The translations under genes were made by a program, and so were the position numbers. This document shows positions 23,860 through 33,942 of a stretch of 64,000 nucleotides of DNA, in pieces (within the stretch, counting starts at the first letter, position 1; the number at the start of each line of letters is the position of its first letter). Below the pieces are notes generated by a model. That model was not told where the DNA came from and did not search any database. It saw only the letters and a list, made by a program, of their open reading frames with translations. This DNA comes from Perkinsus marinus ATCC 50983. Its lineage: Eukaryota > Perkinsozoa > Perkinsida > Perkinsidae. The DNA lies in NCBI RefSeq assembly GCF_000006405.1, contig NW_003215602.1, positions 140,768 through 204,767 of the forward strand, in the 5' to 3' direction.

Positions 23860-24399
23860 GTGGCCTGGGCTGCGGCGGCAACACCTCCATGTATCGCTCT
23901 CGGGGATGATTATTCTTGCTCGGCGACCACCAGCGATCGATCTGAAGTGTTCGGAGGGGAAAGTATGTGCCACACTTGCGAAGACTACCTTCACTTCGTG
24001 CCCGTATGGAGGCGGGCTTTGGTTTTGTCGAGGCATCTCCACTGCGGGAGGAGGGGGATAGCAAGAGTTACGGTCAAGAACTCCGTCGCGGGGACACTGA
24101 GGGAAAGTGGACCTAATGTGTATCTTGCTCGGTCGACCTCAAGATACCTGTGGGCCGTGCAAGTGCTTCACGCAGTTGCACCGTGTGCACCTCGGAACTG
24201 GTTGAGCGCTCGGGATGCCGCTTCGTACGTTAGGCGGGGAAACCACGTGAGGGCCAGACTCCATTACAACTACGAGAGACCCCCGGATCGATTCCCAGCA
24301 ACGACACTCCCGGAAAATCTTCAGCCACCGACACGCTACGAGCGTACCGCTCTCATAGGGTCCTACGAGAACCTAAAGTGCAATCAGATTTCCAAATAG
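23860..24399 (+). CDS. Hypothetical open frame (179 codons)
   Basis: A long plus-strand frame in a GC-rich stretch, with no motif recognised. Antisense frames (23810-24064 minus, Pro/Arg-rich) compete with it. One of the two may be real; I cannot decide which. Confidence 0.25.
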   Translation: MAWAAAATPPCIALGDDYSCSATTSDRSEVFGGESMCHTCEDYLHFVPVWRRALVLSRHLHCGRRGIARVTVKNSVAGTLRESGPNVYLARSTSRYLWAVQVLHAVAPCAPRNWLSARDAASYVRRGNHVRARLHYNYERPPDRFPATTLPENLQPPTRYERTALIGSYENLKCNQISK

Positions 24400-24837
24400 G
24401 CGAAGACTAGTAACCAGTTCAATTCAATTCCTTAGATTTCCTTCGAGATTTGCGCTGTCGATCGCGCGCGCCCAGATGAATGTGCACGCACGCGCAAAGG
24501 TAACTCGGTGATGAGTGGGGACTTATGATCTGTGTTGATGACATGAGTACTCACAACTTGATGTATCTTGAGGTCGACCGTGCAAGATACAAAGTAGGCC
24601 CGATACCATGACAGATCTTTTCTCTTGTTATTCTAATGTTCGCACCGCTTATACGCTCGAGCCCGTCGCCATCTATGCCCAAGTAAGGCGTCCCCTTGCA
24701 CCTCCCCTTCCTCCTCAGCTGTTCACCTCCCTCTCTGCCGCGGCTACACCCCTCTCCCTCCCCACCTTATCCTCCTGCCCTCGCCCTTCCCCCTGATCGT
24801 GCCTACTATCCAATGCTCTTCTCAGGTGAAGGCGGCC

Positions 24838-25390
24838 AACCACGCCAAGTTGAATTTATGCGTCATTTCAGATTCCTCCAGAGTAACACAGTCGTCACCT
24901 TTCCCAGAATGTCCCCCTTATGCAGGCGCGTCTTTGCTCGAGTAAGTGCCTTCAGTAGTGTGGGAATAAATTTTCGCTTTCCTCATCAATTTCCCTACAA
25001 AATCGATTAGTGGGGTAGCCTCTTACACTCTCATCTCGCGCACCGCGTTGGGAACACCAATTCGAGTGTCATGGCCCTCCTCGCTGCCGAGTGTACAGGA
25101 GGAACCTTCAAAAATTTCCTCTGAATTTTCGCAAATGCCACCAACACATGTAGTTGACCATGTGCATATTCTCCCACACCGATTATCAGTTCGTGCCACT
25201 CGATCGAATCGTTTCACCATCCGTGCGAATTCACACGACATTGACGGAGTCTTTGCAGGGGAGCTCGTACATAAAGCGTATGAAGAATGTCAGCAACATG
25301 CGATAGAGTTTTCTGCAAACTCCTCCGAAAATGTCGCTTGTCACGCGTGTTGTCATCAACAAATTTTCTATCACAGGAAAAGTCGACGCG
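24838..25390 (+). CDS. Exons of an unrecognised plus-strand gene
   Basis: One exon (VKAANHAKLNLCVISDSS ... GASLLE) ends at a consensus GTAAGT donor near 24943. An element A copy follows, then a second open segment (DYQFVPLDRIVSPSV ... TESLQGSSYIKRM) around 25186-25290. The splice logic is good but the product is unknown. Confidence 0.35.
24957..25178 (-). mobile_element. Element A copy, interrupted (intron)
   Basis: The end GTGTGGGAATAAATTTTCGC and the end GTTGACCATGTGCATATTCT are about 220 bp apart, so roughly 70 bp of unrelated sequence is inserted or the middle has diverged. Confidence 0.6.
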
Positions 25391-25607
25391 GCTCGAAGTA
25401 GTGATGAACTCCATTTCTGTTAAAAGGTAACACGCTCGTTTCTGCAGCTGATGTTGCCGTCAGTAGCGAGGCTTCCCGCCTTCGCAAAGGCAATTTCTGG
25501 TCAATATTGGGAGTCGCGTTACGCCCAGTCTTTGTGCCTTTACATCTCTAGAAGAGATGTCACGCAGTAGTCGAGGTTAAACTCCCCCACACCCAGTTTG
25601 AGTCGTC

Positions 25608-27168
25608 ATGGCTCTCAATGATACCAAAGTCTTGGAGCTCTTCAGTGGCATTGGAGGCATGCGCTGTGCTCTGGCCTCAGCAGGCTTGATCATGTACTAT
25701 GGGCTAGCTCGGAGTAGTCTCACATCATATCCTAGGTCCTCGAAAATAACAGCAGTCGATGTCAACACGGAGTCCAATAAGGTGTACGCAAGGAGCTATG
25801 GAGATTCACCGATTGCTAAGAATATTGCATCGGCTGGTAGTAAGGCGGTTTTGTACGAGAGGTTTGGGTGCTCCTATCGCCGTCACGAGAATACTAGTCT
25901 CACTCGTTTTACGTGAAGTGGCGTAATTCTCTGTGAAAAACGCAATACTCGCGGTGATATGCAGTAGTCGTGAAATACGTTTTTCATATCACTAGGGTGA
26001 AACTCCACTAATTTTTCAGGTGTCAAGTGGTTCGACTCGATGGCTGCCGACATGTGGACGTTGAGTCCTCCTTGCCAGCCTTATACACGACAGGGGAAGC
26101 AACAAGATTCGGAGGACTGTCGGGCGACCGCACTCGGAAGAATCACACAGGTCGCTGGTGAACGCTGTACTAAGACAACGAATTTGATCATGTTAGGTTC
26201 TTTGTGAGATGAAGACTCCTCCCCGGGTTATTTTGCTCGAAAACGTCGTCCACTTTGAAAAATCTGCATCGCTCCGTCAACTTCTGAAAGCATTGCAGAA
26301 AATTGGAGGCTATCATTGGCGCGGTTTTATGCTCAATCCGATGCAGTTTGGTTTTCCAAATTCTCGCACGAGATTTTATTTGGTCGCTATTCGCGGTGAA
26401 TCGGCGTTTTCGAAACTCCCGTATATCACGACGGAAAATGCCGACGCTCTGTCACTGACAGTATACAAGAACATTCCCTGTGTTCACTGCAAGGAGACTT
26501 CACTGAGAATCGTGTCTAAGGAGACGGTGGATCCCATTCGAGACGAGGATGGCTTCGAGTTGGTCATGGCTGACCTCGACTGTAATTGTCAGTACACTTC
26601 ACGGGAAATCGGGCAGTTTCTCGATCACTCATCGGGCACTCTATGTGACGTGCCAGAGTCTACGTTGGAGAAACCCTCGAGCTTTTGCTTCGACATTGTG
26701 GCTCCGAAGTCGCTTCAATCGATGTGCTTCACGAAGGCTTACAGGAAATTTCACAACGGCACCGGTAGCGTCCTGCTGAAATCAGAAACGCCCAGAAAAC
26801 CTGACGCCTGGGATGATATGAATCGGCCGCATTTCCACGACCTCAAGAGTATGACCGCTCTGGCTGGTCAGCTGCGGTATTTCACGCCAAGTGAAATCGC
26901 GCGGCTTCAAGGTTTCCCGTTGAAGTCTGATGGTAGCCGCTGGCGACCAGCGCTGTGCTCCAGACACGAGGAGTCGATTGAGCCTAAGGAGAAGCGGGTT
27001 AAGACTGGCACCTACGAGACGACAGCACTTTGCACTGACGTGGAAGAGTTGGAGATTCCGGAGAGGGCTCTGGTGGGCATGTTGGGGAACTCACTTAATC
27101 CCGAGGTAGTTAGCCGGATCATCGATGTCTGTGAAATTGGTGATTTCCTGGCGCGCGAAAAAGATTGA
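25608..27168 (+). CDS. TRDMT1: tRNA (cytosine-5) methyltransferase, DNMT2 type
   Basis: Methylates C38 of tRNA-Asp (and some others) from S-adenosylmethionine. Exons 25608-25693, 25736-25836, 26020-26150 and 26197-27168 join in frame to 429 aa. Motif I ELFSGIGGMR is at residues 9-18. Motif IV is WTLSPPCQPYTRQG with catalytic Cys81, and motif VI is LLENV (Glu121). QFGFPNSRTRFYLVA matches motif VIII. The DNMT2-specific CFTKAYRKFHNGTGS is present, and so are the C-terminal RLQGFP and GNSLNPEVVSRI. Introns are 42 and 46 bp except intron 2 (183 bp), which holds an element B copy. TYW3, another anticodon-loop tRNA modifier, follows on the same strand. Confidence 0.96.
25899..26012 (+). mobile_element. 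Element B copy (in TRDMT1 intron 2)
   Basis: Contains CGTTTTACGTGAAGTGGCG, GCGGTGATATGCAGTAGTCG and the terminal CTAGGGTGAAACTCCA. Its 3' tip ends 8 bp before the splice acceptor. Confidence 0.8.
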
Positions 27169-27658
27169 AAATCCGCTGGAGAGGTGATATTATTATTACT
27201 AGAAGGCTTAAAGGGGAGAAGAGAAGGCCAATGGCTCGCTATGGTTACTACGTTTCTTCACAAGTACTGCATTTAGTTGGCGAACAGAATTTCTATGTGA
27301 TACAAAAAGTGTCTCTCAGGATCCAGGGTTGAGTGCTAGCGGAATGACTCCGGGCATTATGTCCGCATCGGACGCAATTTTCGAATGGACTTCACAGTGT
27401 TGGAAAAAATGTACGCTTTCTTCAGCTGAGCTCAAGAGTTTTCTCAGTTATAGAAGCTTACGAGAGAATTCGGGTTGTACAAAAACCAACAAGAATTCCC
27501 CAGAATTTCCACATTGCCAATATTTTTCAACACAGGCTTCACCCGCCTCTTGGAGTACTCATTGATTATTCGAGGCCTCACTACAAGTGAGCGCAGACTG
27601 TGCTCGCTATATATGAGTGGCTACTTCATCAGTAGTGGTGCTCAGCGAGTTGTTGATG
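27169..27658. other. TRDMT1-TYW3 intergenic region with element A copy
   Basis: Contains an element A copy at 27395-27534. Short frames here have no recognisable features. An untranslated 5' exon of TYW3 would fit. Confidence 0.4.
27395..27534 (-). mobile_element. Element A copy
   Basis: The ends ACAGTGTTGGAAAAAATG and TTTTTCAACACAG are intact, with the core TTCAGCTGAGCTCAAGAG. A short CAG is present on both sides. Confidence 0.75.
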
Positions 27659-28657
27659 ATGTCCAAAAAGCAGTCGCCCTACACCGTAAAGCAGTTCCTG
27701 AACCAGAAGAAGAATGCCTTGACGAAAGCTGACAAGTCGTCCAAGGGCTCCTGGGATGCGGCGACAATACCTCTTTGTGATCTCATCAATTCCAGTGATG
27801 ATTACTATACCACTAGCAGCTGCAGTGGGCGGGTCCAGGTGAGCTCCGAGTATACGCGTTAGGTCAACTCCTGCTGTCCAGGTCTGGGCCGGAGAGTCAA
27901 CACAGAGTAAAACCGATGGGCATTTTATGCACCGATACGGCATTTCTCACGACTACGTCCCTTCTGATTACCTACACAATCTGCCAACACCCGAAGAGGA
28001 ACCCTTCCTGTGGCTTAAGGTAGTAGGGTATCCAAAATCTTCGCTGTGCGCAGCCTTTGTCATCAGTTCGAGCCGATCATTCTTCATGTCGCCTGCAGTT
28101 CTCTGGAGACTGCGATGAAACTCGTTAGAGGTTTCCGCACTGTTCTACCTCTTAGTATGATACGCAGCATTCAGGTAGGGGAGAAGGCTATAAGGCTAAG
28201 TCATATATCAATAAGCTCAGGCGAGCTCCCCTGAAGACTGTAAGAAGGTCCTCATTGCTGTTGAAGGGGAGGATCGCATCGATGCTCCCATTCGAGTCCA
28301 AGGCCAGGACCTGTAGGACATACCACACTTTTGTCGAATTACTGTCATTACTACATACTGTTGGAAAATATGATTGCTTCCCTCGACCGAGCTCAAGAAT
28401 TTCCTCATATGCGATTCCGGGTAGAAGTGTATAAAACCACCGAAAATTTTCTCAAAATTTTCATACACATTTAGTCGAGCATGTGCATATTTTCCAACGA
28501 CAGATACACCGGTCCAGCAGCGGACTGGTTGGTCAAGGCAGCCAACGAGAAATTGCGGAGGAACTTTGAACGCATTGACGAAGTGACCGAGGCCGTGAAG
28601 AAGGTCTTGGAAGGCGTGGACATGCCCACTGGCGAAGACTTTACAGCTTCTGATTAA
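27659..28657 (+). CDS. TYW3: Wybutosine-synthesis methyltransferase TYW3
   Basis: N-4 methylation step of wybutosine formation at G37 of tRNA-Phe. Exons 27659-27838, 27882-28019, 28067-28123, 28221-28312 and 28504-28657 join in frame to 206 aa. Family hallmarks in order are: KADKSSKGSWD, LCDLINSSDDYYTTSSCSGR (the S-C-S-G-R signature), VWAGES, FEPIILHVACSSLETAMKL, KKVLIAVEG and the C-terminal helix WLVKAANEKLRRNFERID. The 97-bp intron 3 may hide a small exon, because the usual AGFRNSG segment was not found. Intron 4 (191 bp) contains an element A copy ending 5 bp before the acceptor. It sits directly downstream of TRDMT1. Confidence 0.9.
28361..28500 (-). mobile_element. Element A copy (in TYW3 intron 4)
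   Basis: Intact inverted ends ACTGTTGGAAAATATG and GCATATTTTCCAAC. The element ends just upstream of the acceptor GACAG. Confidence 0.8.
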
Positions 28658-29561
28658 ACCATCTTGATGCAAACGATAGTTTCTCCACAAAGTGTAGCCT
28701 TAGTTTTGCAGTTAATCCGCCGCGTTATCGATCTTCATGTCTACAGCATTTCTGGGTCAAATTAATTTTCTGCTGACAAATTCAATTTTTTTACCCATGG
28801 CAATTAGTTAGACCTGGAAATGCTGTAGAAATCATTAGTCTACTCGTTTTTGCCTTAGCGATGAAAGATTCCCAAGCCGTTGCTGTTGTATCACTGTGTA
28901 GGGGTGAAAAACATCCGCCGATCAGTTGACAGTTGGTCGGTAGTGTGGAAGAGGACCAAACGCTGTGAACCCTCCCAGGGTCTTCCCTTGGGCTCTGGGT
29001 TCACAGATCATGTTCGGTCACACTAACAATGTAATATAGTGAGAAAGAAGAGATAAGGCAACTGATTCATCTCATATTATCACTGACTTCCAGAACTTGG
29101 GTTGAACCAACCTATACATAAACTTCAATGGACTTACTCTCGAGCAAAACCTCCACTGAAGACCTAATTCGGAAATCTAATCAACGCCATTGAGTCAACG
29201 GCTCAAAATATTAAAATATTCATATATTTTTGTTCCTACATAAGTGATACCCTCACACACGAAATCTCACAACCTGAGTCGCAGTAATAACAAAGAAATC
29301 GAAAAAATACTGTATGTTCTATTATTTTGTGAGGGGGTTTATGAAGTTCGAAAGTATTGGGAAGAAGAAACACTTGATAACACAGCTCCACTCCCGAAGT
29401 GAATCCCTGGTCATCTCTCAGTCATGGGCATATATATGTAAACATGTATGTGCTAATGGTGGAGCTCCTGGCGCTCTTGAAGAGCTCATCACTCGAAATA
29501 GAGTAGATTTTATCAGTAACATATAGGCTTCCACCAGATCCTCCTTGACATCATGAAAACT
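28658..29561. other. Gene-free stretch
   Basis: AT-rich with a partial inverted pair around 28730-28830 (CTACAGCATTTCTGGGTC / GACCTGGAAATGCTGTAG). The 70-codon frame at 29314-29526 has no features. Confidence 0.4.
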
Positions 29562-30494
29562 TCAAGGGGGATTTACCCCACAATTAGCCCGTGGAGTGGG
29601 ACGACCATTCGCACAACGAACTTCAGCGAAACCGAGGTAGACGAGATTTCGGAAAATTTCGGCTGATCGAATCTGGAAATGTTCACCTTGATGGTCGTCA
29701 CCCGTTGGACCAACAATAACACTAGCCAGACGACTGTTTGGAGGAATAGACTGAATATAGTAGCAGTAGAACAGCATCCAACTAGCCATACCTAGAAGGG
29801 AGATCAGATTGGGCAGACAGCAATGTGGGAATATATATTCGGTTTCCTCAACTTCTTCACTGCATTATGAGAATTCACACACGACTTGGGCAGGAGAAAT
29901 ACGATAATTCCTGTAACAATTTCCATATTTTTACCAACACATGCAGTTGAACATACGCGTAAATTCCACATTACACAACAAATGGACGATAGAGTAATCT
30001 CTGTCCACTAGCAAACATGCAAACATCAGCAAATCTATGTGATTATCCCCTCAAACTTCCCCCAGCCACGAAATCATCGAGTTGGATGCGTTAAAGAAAG
30101 TAAACAACTGCAGGCCTGCCTCCCCCCCGACGTTCTGTTGGCTGTGGAATATCCCAACACTCACGCCGAGTAGGAGATTCTAAGAGACCCAAAATACGCT
30201 GGGTACCCTCTTTCGCTGAGCGTTGGAGTTTCATCACTCGTTTTACGTGAAAAATCCGCGCGGTGATATGCAGTACTCGTGAAGTATTTTCCATATCACT
30301 AGGGTGAAACTCCATTGTATCATTGATAGGGCGCAATATATTTCACATTCAAGTTTTGTCTCCAGATCTTTCTGGAGCTCCCCAGAATACCAAGCCATGT
30401 GAAGCGTCCATTCCGCCGGAGCAGAATTGACACTGTAACGCAGCACAGGAGGCAGTGGGGAAATACTGTTGATACTAATGATCTTCACATCCAA
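29562..30494 (-). CDS. Hypothetical protein, split gene
   Basis: Minus-strand open segments are 30316-30494 (MDVKIISINSISPLPPVLRY ... ELQKDLETKLECEIYC), 30091-30225 (LQRSAKEGTQRILGLLESP) and 29562-29789 (LASVIVGPTGDDHQGEHFQIR). An element B copy separates the first two and an element A copy the last two. That matches intron placement elsewhere in the window, but I did not verify every splice. Its start lies 37 bp from the stop of PSMB4 on the same strand. No family recognised. Confidence 0.35.
29822..29972 (-). mobile_element. Element A copy
   Basis: The ends TGTGGGAATATATATTCGG and GCGTAAATTCCACA; the core CTCAGCTGAG is partly lost. Confidence 0.65.
30226..30315 (+). mobile_element. Element B copy, internally deleted
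   Basis: The ends TGGAGTTTCATC and AGGGTGAAACTCCA form a near-perfect inverted terminal pair around a shortened middle of about 65 bp. Confidence 0.75.
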
Positions 30495-30530
30495 CTGGTT
30501 TCAACTCCACGGTGTTTAGTGTTTAAGACT

Positions 30531-31946
30531 CTACCAGCTGGACCCTAAAGTCTGGGCGATCTCGATAGTAGGAGTAATCCATCTCTGATAATCCCACTTG
30601 CCAGAAAGAACAACCTGAAACGAAAAAATGGCGGAGCGAAGCAAGAGGCGGAAGATACCTCGTTGGAGATTTTATATCCCTCAGCTGTGATAGTCGCGAA
30701 CTTGACCTTATTGGAGCAATAGCAATCACGGTAGTACAACACATTCATACCTAGACCATTGGTGATCATAAATCAGCACGCATGCACAAAGATACTATTA
30801 CATTCCTCCAACATCTCTCTGGCCTCTGCCTCGGACATATCATTACGATGCTTACGGCGCATGATCGGGATCGCTAGATGCTGACCGAAACCTGAGGAGA
30901 ATCGCCTGTTGCGACGCATATTGAAGTTTCACCTGTTTTACGTAAGGTGGCGGAAAACCCGATATGCAGTGAGAATCGTAAAATATGTTTTTCATTACAC
31001 GAATGAAGTTATATTCATAAAGACTAGCAACAGTCTCAGTGGTAGATAAAAGCCTTGTATGATCACCTGTTGCCACAATGTCCTCTTGAAAGAAAGTTCC
31101 GTAGAGGTCAACAGTAGCGAGGTAATAAGGCTCCTCGCTGCTGCCCTTCTTGTTGATACCACCAATGACCACATTGTTGTAAAGTGGATCCATCTTACCG
31201 CGTTTCTGATAGTATATACGACTGATATACTGTGCCCATTCCGAGGGGCCACGCCTGAAATGAGATAGACCTCCTCCGGACCTATTCCGTATCTTTCAGT
31301 CGGCAACCTATGATACCACTTACTCGGTTCCATCATCACAGAGCCAGTCCTGGTTTTCAAGATCCTGTAGATTATCACTCAGATACCTACAAAGATTTCC
31401 GACCTCAAATGAATCTTTCTCAGTCAACCTCAAGATTCTTACTGAAAATCCGAAATCTCACCCGAAGCAGCCACGAGGGTATTACTGCCGACCTGAAATA
31501 CCACACCATGGACAACTCAGGACGGTGCGCACAGCGAGGAATCATCCAGGAATCTCCAATGGTCCCGGGCGGGAACTCATTTCCACGGATGGCTAGGAAC
31601 GCATTCTTCAATCAGTTTCCCATGTGAATGTCATCATCATATTAGGAACATTTCCCCATTGTTATTAAACCCTGAGTGATGCTATTTCTCAGAGGTAAAT
31701 AGGTCCCTGGCGAGCCCAGTAGCTCTAAGATCAAATGCTCCTACCTTGATAACTCTGTCAACTCCCGTGAATCTCGCAGAGCTGCCGTAGCTGGCCAAAG
31801 TGTCATAGCACATCATAATACCATCCTTATACCTACATCAATGAGAAAATGATACGAAACATGAATCGCTTCGCTCCGCCTCACTTCACGGCCAAAACTG
31901 AAGCTCCAGTGACATAAGGCTGAAGAGTTCGCTGTTGTCCCGACAT
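30531..31946 (-). CDS. PSMB4: 20S proteasome subunit beta-7 (PSMB4)
   Basis: A non-catalytic beta subunit of the 20S core. Eight exons join in frame to 240 aa: 31885-31946, 31745-31832, 31443-31492, 31324-31386, 31067-31254, 30796-30891, 30659-30750 and 30531-30614. Family landmarks are VTGASVLAVKYKDGIM, CYDTLASYGSSARF, VAASGEISDFQYL, KMDPLYNNVVIGGI, DLYGTFFQEDIVATGFGQHLA, AREMLEECN and NVLYYRDCYCSNK. The N-terminus is short, without the long propeptide of mammalian PSMB4. Introns are 44-69 bp except two: intron 2 (252 bp, element C) and intron 5 (175 bp, element B). An element A copy lies about 40 bp upstream of the start codon. Confidence 0.96.
30927..31018 (+). mobile_element. Element B copy (in PSMB4 intron 5)
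   Basis: Recognisable by GAAGTTTCACCTGTTTTACG and AAATATGTTTTTCATTACACG. It fills about half of the intron and is antisense to the gene. Confidence 0.65.
31535..31640. repeat. Element C copy (in PSMB4 intron 2)
   Basis: Closely matches 15312-15425: ATCTCCAATGG, GGATGGCTAGGAACGCATTC, ATCAGTTTCCCATGTGAATG and CATCATCAT are shared. Confidence 0.7.
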
Positions 31947-31984
31947 GAGAATTCAAAATCACCGAAATGAAGAAACTGCTGCAC

Positions 31985-32210
31985 AAAGTGTGGGAAAATA
32001 TGCACATGGTCAACTACATATGTTGGTGAGAATATCAAAATTCTGAGGAAATTTTGCAATACTTTTAACTGAATTCACTTTAGTGAATTTTTTTCACTTT
32101 GCACTTTTTTTTTCATACTTTTAGTGAATTTTATCAAAATTCTGAATTCTATAACTAGTGAAGGAACTCCTCCTGAGCTCAGCTGAGAAAAGCCAACATA
32201 TATTCCTACT
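31985..32210 (+). mobile_element. Element A copy upstream of PSMB4
   Basis: The left end GTGTGGGAAAATATGCACATG is intact. The right end has CTCCTGAGCTCAGCTGAG and CCAACATATATTCC. Its middle has a T-rich expansion. Confidence 0.75.
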
Positions 32211-32213
32211 CCA

Positions 32214-32260
<47 letters not shown>

Positions 32261-32262
32261 AA
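32214..32262. repeat. (CTA)n microsatellite
   Basis: About 15 tandem CTA/ACT units directly adjoining the 3' end of the element A copy. Translation as poly-Leu or poly-Val explains the frames seen here. Confidence 0.9.
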
Positions 32263-32673
32263 CTGCTACGGCTAAGTCGAGATCCAACACGCTCTCATAG
32301 AAACAATATCACTCGTGTAAAAATAGCAGTATACCAACGTGAAGTCAAATGTCATCATCCTTTCCTATTAACCTCATACACTCCTCATACCCCAACGGCT
32401 CCATCGATACCCCCTCTGACGGTACGCACATCTCATGATTGATCCTCACCTGAAACGTAACAAAATGAAATTTCCAAACTGTTATTGTGAATATTATAAC
32501 TGCTAGATACGTAAGGTTTCGATTCGCTCTGTGAAACGCCCTATTAAAAACCCAATGAACTGAGTCCTAGTCGTCTGTAGTTTCTATAACTGCATTGTAC
32601 AGAGCCCCCAAGTGCTCTCGAGAATCAGAAGGTGGAAGCGACTCCACGAAAATTCAAGCGCGGCAATTTTCGG
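32263..32673. other. Gene-free stretch between PSMB4 and HTATIP2-like gene
   Basis: Nothing recognised beyond A/T-rich sequence. Confidence 0.4.
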
Positions 32674-33886
32674 TTATAGTATTACCGCTAATGCCAGATG
32701 ATCAGCGCTGATCTCTCGATATTGTGTCCGCATAAACTGAGCTTTAATTGGATACAACGCTTGTATCAGTCGTTCCTTCACCGACGATGAGGAGGAGGTA
32801 CTCACTGCTGGCGGGGCCTCTGAAGAACATACTGCTATAATACCAGCAAGAGGCCAACTCACCGCATTGATCAGAAGGTTCCCCTGTGATCAAGGCGGGC
32901 TTGAATAGCGATACTCGAGTACCCAAAGACTTCAGCACCTCGGAAGTCTCGATTCTGTACCTGACGACCACTTGACACTAGGTGAACTGACACTGCTAGG
33001 GACCATAGACTAGGGCCTCTACTGAAACGTGATATATAAATATGGTAGAATGAGATTTAACAAACATTGCCATGGAATTTGCTCATTATCCGTATCCAAT
33101 GAAACCCAGATGGTGCACACATATCACCGTATTGGTCATCGAGTTTAGAGATATACAATATTGAATGTATTCGTGTGGTAGAGCCCCTTACTCGAGAAGG
33201 CCTTTAGCCTCTCTGAAGTTGCCGGGCATTGCGTCGTCACTAGTCGTCTTGTTGCTGTAATTGGCACTAACGTGGCTCATGAGAGCCACATGGGAAGCGC
33301 CTGAGGGAAGATAATTTCAATGAAGAGGTGCCGGGAGACTACCGAGTTGTTGGGCGGCGGTTTCGGCGAAACTCAAATTGGTAGCGACGTCAAGGCGGAA
33401 GAGGTCTGCAGGGCTTGCTGAACCGTACCTAGTGATGGATTAGAACCCACGACCACATGGTATGGAGATGAGAATCCCACCATTAGACCAATCCGTACCT
33501 GCCTCCTCTAGCTCCAAGAGCGGAGACCGCAAGCTCAGCGCCTGTTCCATACTCCTTCAAAGCGGCCGGCAAATCCGACAAGTCCTCAGCAATGTCAATT
33601 GTTTTCAATTTAGACCTACCATATGGATTCCCTCATACGAGCCCTCCTAGAGTACTTTGCTCCAGCGTTGCCCATCTTAGTGGTGATGAAGTTGTTGAGC
33701 CTCTCAGCATGCCCGGGTCGGCCTATGGAGACCAGCCGGCTACCTACCAATGTGATATATTCACTACGGACCAACTGCTGGCTTACACAAAGGGGACAGG
33801 AGGAAGCTTCGGACTAAGTGGCTTCCAAGGCGGCCCGTCCCACCGATCAGCACTGCTGTGTACTCGCGGTAAAGTGGCGAAGACAT
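32674..33886 (-). CDS. NAD(P)-binding oxidoreductase, HTATIP2/TIP30-like
   Basis: A Rossmann-fold short-chain-type oxidoreductase. The N-terminus YTAVLIGGTGRLGSHLVRSF is the dinucleotide-binding GxxGxxG loop. Next come ERLNNFITTKMG, KTIDIAEDLSDLPAALKEYG and ELAVSALGARGG (equivalent to the family's second-strand and 'CLGT' regions). After a 70-bp intron come SPADLFRLDVATNLSFAETA and SHVALMSHVSANYS. RVSLFKPALITGEPSDQC (the family's 'FRPGLL' region) and AQFMRTQYREISADHLALA complete it. Start chosen at MSSPLYREY; a Met 33 bp upstream (33919) is also possible. A few internal splices (33180-33420 and 33501-33700) are approximate. The intron at 33429-33498 is tRNA-like. Confidence 0.8.
33429..33498 (-). 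other. tRNA-like 70-bp intron flanked by 8-bp direct repeat
   Basis: Read in gene sense, the intron is GTACGG + insert + CACTAG. The insert has an A-box-like TGGTCTAATGG and a B-box-like GGTTCTAATCC about 30 bp apart, as in tRNA genes and tRNA-derived SINEs. The 8-mer CCGTACCT (plus strand) occurs at 33423-33430 and 33493-33500, exactly flanking the insert. It contains AG|GT on the gene strand, so each copy supplies one splice site. Deleting the insert plus one repeat leaves a continuous frame (GGRYGSAS). Stems are degenerate, so it is unlikely to be a working tRNA. Confidence 0.8.
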
Positions 33887-33942
33887 CACGGAAGAGCACA
33901 GCACCTCGGCCGAGATCATCGCAACTGTGGTAAATCGATTAG

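Noticed and set aside
32075-32290. Poly-Val/poly-Leu frames at the CTA repeat
   Set aside because: They are translations of a trinucleotide microsatellite.
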